Both the position numbers and the translations under genes were made by a program. The notes under the pieces were generated by a model that saw only the letters and a list, made by a program, of their open reading frames with translations, ran no database searches and was not told where the DNA came from. From the NCBI GenBank assembly GCA_009746045.1, contig RPFO01000595.1, positions 1,417,623 to 1,481,622 of the forward strand: a stretch of DNA of 64,000 bases, written 5' to 3'. Within the stretch, counting starts at the first letter, position 1, and every line of letters begins with the position of its first letter. The DNA comes from Mesostigma viride. Taxonomy: Eukaryota > Streptophyta > Mesostigmatophyceae > Mesostigmatales > Mesostigmataceae. Positions 58,101 to 64,000 of this stretch are shown here, piece after piece.

Positions 58101-61100
58101 GGGTGGGTGGGTGGATGGATTATCACTCTCTCATGTTCATGCCTGTCGATAGTGGGGCTGCGTTGTGCGCTGGCGTCAAGTCGCCGTGGGATACACATTC
58201 AAGTATTCATGACCACCATGTTGATATGCAACAATTAGAGTTGTGTAGCATTAGTTAACCTGGGTGGCTCAATGCACGCATTCTCGCGCCCCTTTTTCCG
58301 ATGAAACCCACCCCACCCCACCCCACCCCACCCCACCCCACCCCACCCGCCCCGCCCCGCCCCGCCCCGCCCCGCCCCGCCCCGCCCCGCCCCGCCCCGC
58401 CCCGCCCCGCCCCGCCCCGCCCCGCCCCGCCCCGCCCGCCCCGCCCCGCCCCGCCCCGCCCCGCCCCGCCCCGCCCCGCCCCGCCCCGCCCCGCCCCGCC
58501 CCGCCCCGCCCCGCCCCGCCCCGCCCCGCCCCGCCCCGCCCCGCCCCGCCCCGCCCCGCCCGCCCCGCCCCGCCCCGCCCCGCCCCGCCCCGCCCCGCCC
58601 CGCCCCGCCCCGCCCCGCCCCGCCCCGCCCCGCCCCGCCCCGCCCCGCCCCGCCCGCCCCACCCCACCCCACCCCACCCCACCCCACCCCACCCCACCCC
58701 ACCCCACCCCACCCCACCCCACCCCACCCCGGCTCCCAGAGCATCACCTGCATGACACCCTACAACTATTTTCTTTACTCTAGCAGATCATCAACCCAAT
58801 TCACTCGACCCCCAGCAACAACGCCACCCACCACCCTCCAACCTTCTCCCCAACCGGTCCCACTTTTTGATGCGCCATCCTCCGCGTGGTTTTTCGTCTC
58901 CTGACGACAACCACGCCTTCTTTGCCACTTCTCCCCTCTTCCCCTCTTCCCCTCTCCCCCTCTCTCCCCCCATCCAAACCCACCACCAGCCAACTTCCTG
59001 CACGGCCTCACGTTTGTTCCTCCCCTTTGCCGTCCGCCTCTTGACCATCGCGACCCCTTCGTTGTCATTTCTCCCCTTTGTCATTGACCCCCCCCCCCCC
59101 ATCCAAACCCACCACCCAAAACCAGCCAACTTCCCCCACGGCTCGCACGGCCTCACGCGGATCTTCCCGTCTCTGGAGGGGGAGGGCCGCGTGTTTTCCT
59201 CCACGCCCATCGACGTCAAGGTCACCTTCTCGTCCCCCGTGCTCGATGTCGACCTCACTCGCGTGCAGCTGTACGGTGTCCCGTTGACGTCTGCCGGCAT
59301 CCAGGTGGGTGCGCGGGTTATTTTTGGTTAGTGCAGTACAGTACAGGTGGGTAGATCACTTCAGCCAAACGTGATACTTTGTTACGACTTTTTGTCGACG
59401 CAGACCAACCATGTTTGTAGGTAACTATGTACTACTATGTACACATGTAGTAAATTCACAATAAGATAGTAGTAACGTAAGAATACCAGTACTACTACAA
59501 TCACAGTAACGCAGCAGTAATATGATAGTTATGTATTCGCCATTCTGCGGCTGGGACATGTTTGTTATCCATTCATCAGTGGCACTTTTGCTGCTTATGT
59601 CATTGCCTGCACCATCGTCGCAGTGACACCATCATCATCCTGTGGCATGCATACACTGGCGTATATCTCCTATGGCACGGTCATCTTACTATGCCTCCCT
59701 CTCCCTCTTCCTGCTCGCCTCGTCTTCCCACCGTTCCCGCTGGGACCTTCGCCCACACGCCCACACGCCCACACGCCCACACGCCCACACGCCCACACGC
59801 CCACACGCCCACACGCCCACACGCCCACACGCCGACACCCACCCACCCACGCATGCACATACACACATACACACGCACATGCACACATACACGCACTCGC
59901 CAATGCACATACACACATACACACGCACATGCACACATACACGCACTCGCACATGCACACGCACACGCACATGCACACGCACACGCACACGCACACGCAC
60001 ACGCACACGCACACGCACACGCACACCCACATGCACACGCACATGCACACGCATGCACACTCCCCCCCCCTCAACAAACCCACCCAGCTGCTGGACTTTG
60101 ACCCCAGCTTGGGCGAGGGGACAACCCAGGGCGATCAGCACGCCACGCTGCGCCTGCACGTGGTGCCGGGCGCGTGCGGGAAACGTGTCACGCTGATGCT
60201 GGCGTACGGAGCCGCCGTTGATGCCGTCGGTGTGCGCAGCGAGGCGGCCTCTGTCTCGTTTGTCTACGGTGCGTGGCATTAGAAATTAACACCAACTAAC
60301 CAGGGAAGCTGTGGCACCAAGTCCAAGTTGAAGGAATGAATAGGGCATCTATCCTGCTTGCCGATAGGCGAGCGGCCTTTTTCACCCAATTCGTTTGTTC
60401 ATGCATTGATCGTGTGTTAGTCTGTGTGTGTACCTGTGTTGATGTGTTTATTGTGCACTTGTGGCTGCATCGGTCTTTGCTCTCATCCTTTTCTCCTCGT
60501 GACGTCGCTGCTTTGTGTCCCCATGCCCCGCGCCAGACGAGCACCTGCGCCGGACAAACGCTTGCGCACACTTACATTCACCGATGAACACCTAACAAAC
60601 CCGCTCTCAACTTTGGGGAACCTTCCCACACCCCCTTGGCTTCCTGGGCTTCATCCCCCTGGCTCCCTCGGCCCTTCCACAGCTTGCCCTGGCCCATGGC
60701 AGACAAGAAGCGACTCCCTTGTTTCCTTCCCGCACATTCCTACTTCACACACATTGCCACCCGCTTCCCATTCCTACCCGCTTCGCACTCCTACCGGCTT
60801 CACATTGCTGCCCGATTACCGACTTCTGGCCCACGTGTGGACCCATTTTCTCGGGGGTGTTGGCTCGTGTTTTTGCTTGCTCGTGTTTGCTTGCTTGTGT
60901 TTGCTTGCTTGTGTTTGCTTGCTCGTGTTTGCTTGCTCGTCTTTGCTTGCTCGTGTTTGCTTGCTCGTGTTTGCTTGCTCGTGTTTGCTTGCTCGCGTTT
61001 TCTTGCTCGCGTTTTCTTGCTCGTGTTTGCTTGCTTGTGTTTGCTTGCTCGTGTTTGCTTGCTCGCGTTTGCTTGCTCGTGTTTGCTTGGTCGTGTTTGC

Positions 61101-64000
61101 TTGCTCGTGTTTGCTTGCTCGCGTTTTCTTGCTTGCGTTTTCTTGCTCGTGTTTGCTTGCTCGCGTTCGCTTGCTCATGTTTTCTTGCTCGCGTTTGCTT
61201 GCTCGTGTTTGCTTGCTCGTGTGTTTGCTTGCTCGCTTTTGCTTGCTCGTGTTTGCTTGCTCGTGTTTGCTTGCTCGTGTTTGCTTGCTCGTGTTTGCTT
61301 GCTTGTGTTTGCTTGCTCGCGTTTGCTTGCTCGCGTTTGCTTGCTCGTGTTTGCTTGCTTGTGTTTGCTTGCTTGTGTTTGCTTGCTCGTGTTTGCTTGC
61401 TCGCGTTTTCTTGCTCGTGTTTGCTTGCTTGTGTTTTCTTGCTCGCGTTTGCTTGCTCGCGTTTGCTTGCTCGTGTTTTCTTGCTCGCGTTTGCTTGCTC
61501 GCGTTTGCTTGCTCGTGTATGCTTGCTCGTGTTTTCTTGCTCGTGTTTTCTTGCTCGTGTTTGCTTGCTTGTGTTTTCTTGCTGGCGTTTGCTTGCTCGT
61601 GTTTGCTTGCTTGTGTTTGCTTGCTCCTGTTTGCTTGCTCGTGTTTGCTTGCTCGTGTTTGCTTGCTCGTGTTTGCTTGCTCGTGTTTGCTTGCTCGTGT
61701 TTGCTTGCTCGTGTTTTCTTGCTCGTGTTTTCTTGCTCGTGTTTGCTTGCTCGCTTTTGCTTGCTCGCGTTCACTTGCTCGCGTTTGCTTGCTCGCTTTT
61801 GCTTGCTCGCGTTTGCTTGCTCGCGTTTGCTTGCTCGCGTTTGCTTGCTCGCGTTCGCTTGCTCGTGTGTTTGCTTGCTCGTACTTGCTTGCTCGTGTTT
61901 GCTTGCTCGTGTTTGCTTGCTCGTGTTTGCTTGCTCGTGTTTGCTTGCTCGTGTTTGCTTGCTCGTGTTTGCTTGCTCACGTTCGCTTGCTCGTGTTTGC
62001 TTGCTCGTGTTTGCTTGCTCGTGTTTGCTTGCTCGTGTTTGCTTGCTCGTGTTTGCTTGCTCGTGTTTGCTTGCTCGTGTTTTCTTGCTCGTGTTTTCTT
62101 GCTCGTGTTTGCTTGCTCGCTTTTGCTTGCTCGCGTTCACTTGCTCGCGTTTGCTTGCTCGCTTTTGCTTGCTCGCGTTTGCTTGCTCGCGTTTGCTTGC
62201 TCGCGTTTGCTTGCTCGCGTTCGCTTGCTCGTGTGTTTGCTTGCTCGTACTTGCTTGCTCGTGTTTGCTTGCTCGTGTTTGCTTGCTCGTGTTTGCTTGC
62301 TCGTGTTTGCTTGCTCGTGTTTGCTTGCTCGTGTTTGCTTGCTCACGTTCGCTTGCTCGTGTTTGCTTGCTCGTGTTTGCTTGCTCGCGTTCACTTGCTT
62401 GCGTTTGCTTGCTCGCTTTTGCTTGCTCGCGTTCACTTGCTCGCGTTTGCTTGCTCGCTTTTGCTTGCTCGCGTTTGCTTGCTCGCGTTTGCTTGCTCGC
62501 GTTTGCTTGCTCGCGTTCGCTTGCTCGTGTGTTTGCTTGCTCGTACTTGTTTGCTCGTGTTTGCTTGCTCGTGTTTGCTTGCTTGTGTTTGCTTGCTCGT
62601 GTTTGCTTGCTTGTGTTTGCTTGCTGTTTGCTTGCTTGTGTTTGCTTGCTTGTGTTTGCTTGCTCGTGTTTGCTTGCTGGTGTTTGCTTGCTTGTGTTTG
62701 CTTGCTGTTTGCTTGCTTGTGTTTGCTTGCTCGGGTTTGCTTGCTCGTGTTTTCTTGCTCGTACTTGTTTGCTCGTGTTTGCTTGCTCGTGTTTGCTTGC
62801 TCACGTGTATGCTTGCTCGTGTTTTGTTTCCTTGCATTCCCGGGCTCTCACACGTTTGCTTGCGCCTGCGGTGTGCCCGTGCGCCCCCTACCAGACGAGG
62901 ACCCGCTGCGGGAGACCCTGCTGCGCACCCTGGAGGGCCTGTCGGCGCGCCCGCTGGGGTCCGGTCTCCCCGACACGCACGGGTGGGAGTTCTGCGCCCC
63001 CCACTGCGACTGGGAGGGGATCACCTGCGACGCGTCCGACTCACGCGCCGTGACTGCGCTCGAGCTGTTCAGCCGCGGGATGGGCGGATCCATCCCCCAG
63101 ACCATCGGTCAGATTGGGCCCGCCCTCCGCGTGTTGGACCTCTCCGATAACGTGCTCACCGGCACGCTCCCTGGGGCCTCCCTGGGCGCGCTCTCAGGCC
63201 TCGTGGAGCTTGTCCTGAACGGGAACAAGTTGCAGGGGGAGCTGCCCGTTGAGCCCCTCCTCGACATCCCCTCGCTCGAGCATCTCAACCTTGGGGAGAA
63301 CCGGCTCGGCGGCACGCTGCCAAAGTCCCTGGGCCGGGTGGCCACCCTCGTGGAGCTCCGGCTGCAAGGGAACCGGTTTGTGGGGGGCGTCCCCGCAGAG
63401 CTCGGCCTGCTCGACAAGCTGGTCACTTTAGACTTGTCGTTGAATGACCTCGGCGGCACCGTCCCCTCCTCCATCGTCATGGACAGCCTGGAATCCATGA
63501 ACGTCATGTTCAACCATGACATCTGCGGCGACGTGCCCCCTGCTCTCGATGGGAAGATCATCCTCTTCCAGACAGGTCTCGGTCACCCGTGCCCGGGGAC
63601 AGGACTCATGGAGCCCCCCCTGGCATCCGCCCCCGGACTCCAGACCAGGGTCCCTGCGCCCTCCTCGGATGACCACGATGATGCGTTCACCCAGAGAGTC
63701 ACGCCCACGGGGGCGGTCGGTCCTCGTCATTTCGTTCAGGTCCTCGATCAGCCCCTCACGGGCAAGTTAAGCGCCGCCGCCGCCGGCGACGATGACATCA
63801 GCGCGGTCTTCATGGTGTACCACAAGGGTGACCTCACCCCCGCGGCGGCGGCGCCAGTCCGCCTCTCGGGGCTCCACCCGGCGGGCAGCGTGTGCGCGAC
63901 GGCCGCAAAGGGGAGTGGCCGGGTCCTGTACGACCACGTCGCGGGCCGGTTTGTGATCATGGAACTGGCGTCTGGCACCGGTTTCACCTCCGTGGAGGAC
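55180..64000 (+). CDS. EF-hand, single-pass membrane, leucine-rich-repeat protein (3' end outside window)
   Basis: Exons: 55180-56185, 57772-57960, 59126-59304, 60088-60268, 62895 to beyond 64000. Phases match at all four introns (887 codons so far). The N-terminus (~1-95) is cytosolic and Ser/Pro-rich with one EF-hand loop DVNKDGTIDPSE (67-78), with Ca-binding Asp, Asn, Asp, Asp and Glu all present. A single helix at ~99-122 (AICAVISVFLSLLAVLAMTI) follows basic residues, suggesting type II topology. A large extracytosolic region of unknown beta-rich type comes next. Exon 5 opens with a plant-like LRR cap (HGWEFCAPHCDWEGITC) and about five LRRs of the LxxLxLxxNxLxGxLPxxLG type. It may be a calcium-linked surface protein. 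The ligand is unknown. The start could also be the second Met. Confidence 0.87.
56333..56614. repeat. Poly-G/(G)nC tract in LRR-gene intron 1
   Basis: About 280 bases of G-runs broken by single C on the coding strand. Confidence 0.97.
56615..57131. repeat. 8-bp (GAGGGCAT)n minisatellite in LRR-gene intron 1
   Basis: About 60 copies, with GAGGGCGT and GAGTGCAT variants in blocks. Confidence 0.97.
58307..58730. repeat. (CCCCA)n-(CCCCG)n-(CCCCA)n microsatellite in LRR-gene intron 2
   Basis: A 5-bp repeat with CCCCG in the centre (~58350-58655) and CCCCA blocks on both sides. Two or three CCCG slips interrupt it. Confidence 0.97.
59752..60062. repeat. (ACGCCCAC)n and (ACACGC)n repeats in LRR-gene intron 3
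   Basis: About ten ACGCCCAC units (59752-59833) are followed by CA-rich ACACGC/ACATAC repeats to 60062. The true acceptor follows at 60087/60088. Confidence 0.95.
60857..62826. repeat. 14-bp minisatellite filling LRR-gene intron 4
   Basis: About 140 copies of GTTTGCTTGCTCGT with GTTTTCTTGCTCGC-type variants fill most of the 2.6-kb intron (60269-62894). A higher-order block containing TCGCTTTTGC, TCGCGTTCAC and TCGTGTGTTTGC is repeated near 61745-61990, 62105-62350 and 62415-62560. Confidence 0.95.

Noticed and set aside
58235-58783. Gly/Arg/Ala- or Pro-only frames on both strands
   Set aside because: Translation of (CCCCG)n and (CCCCA)n only.
60424-63150. Open frames of ~800-900 codons (LLARVCLLVFACS)
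   Set aside because: The 14-base repeat lacks stops in several frames. The true coding frame from 62895 on is a different one, with clear LRRs.

Overview
This window is nuclear DNA of a eukaryote, most probably a green alga. It holds intron-split genes with GT-AG junctions, a plant GCR1-type seven-helix receptor, plant-style leucine-rich repeats, LTR and non-LTR retrotransposons, very long simple repeats, and a permuted tRNA gene of a kind known mainly from prasinophyte and red algae. All gene models were built by eye, by matching splice sites, reading phase and family motifs.

Region 1 (1-15270) is a nest of LTR retrotransposons. A Ty1/copia pol fragment (1-1977) is followed by a 5'-truncated Ty3/gypsy chromovirus. 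The gypsy integrase is split by a young 8490-bp LTR element (4530-13019; 644-bp LTRs, 5-bp target duplication) whose domain order is unusual: gag, integrase, protease, RT, RNase H.

Region 2 (15271-20843) holds an almost full-length non-LTR element on the minus strand (15425-18875, target duplication found), fragments of other LINEs, and a permuted tRNA-Ser(CGA) gene (19991-20082, minus).

Region 3 (20844-32371, plus) is one gene of at least eight exons. It joins a cysteine-rich N-terminus to an endonuclease/exonuclease/phosphatase (EEP) fold that seems to lack two catalytic acids.

Region 4 (32372-37375) is a cluster of truncated LINE copies. One is split by a 1332-bp insertion made of 3.35 near-identical 398-bp units with a tRNA-like segment and a 9-bp target duplication.

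Region 5 (37999-53638, minus) is a ten-exon GCR1-like receptor gene: 1251 coding bases spread over 15.6 kb, with phase kept at all nine introns. Region 6 (55180 to the window end, plus) is divergent from it and encodes an EF-hand, transmembrane, leucine-rich-repeat protein of at least five exons, cut by the window edge. Nearly all long micro- and minisatellites lie inside introns of these two genes.

The most unusual signal is that introns of all three protein-coding genes carry decayed or tandem copies of their own exon-intron junctions, so candidate splice sites are multiplied inside the introns.
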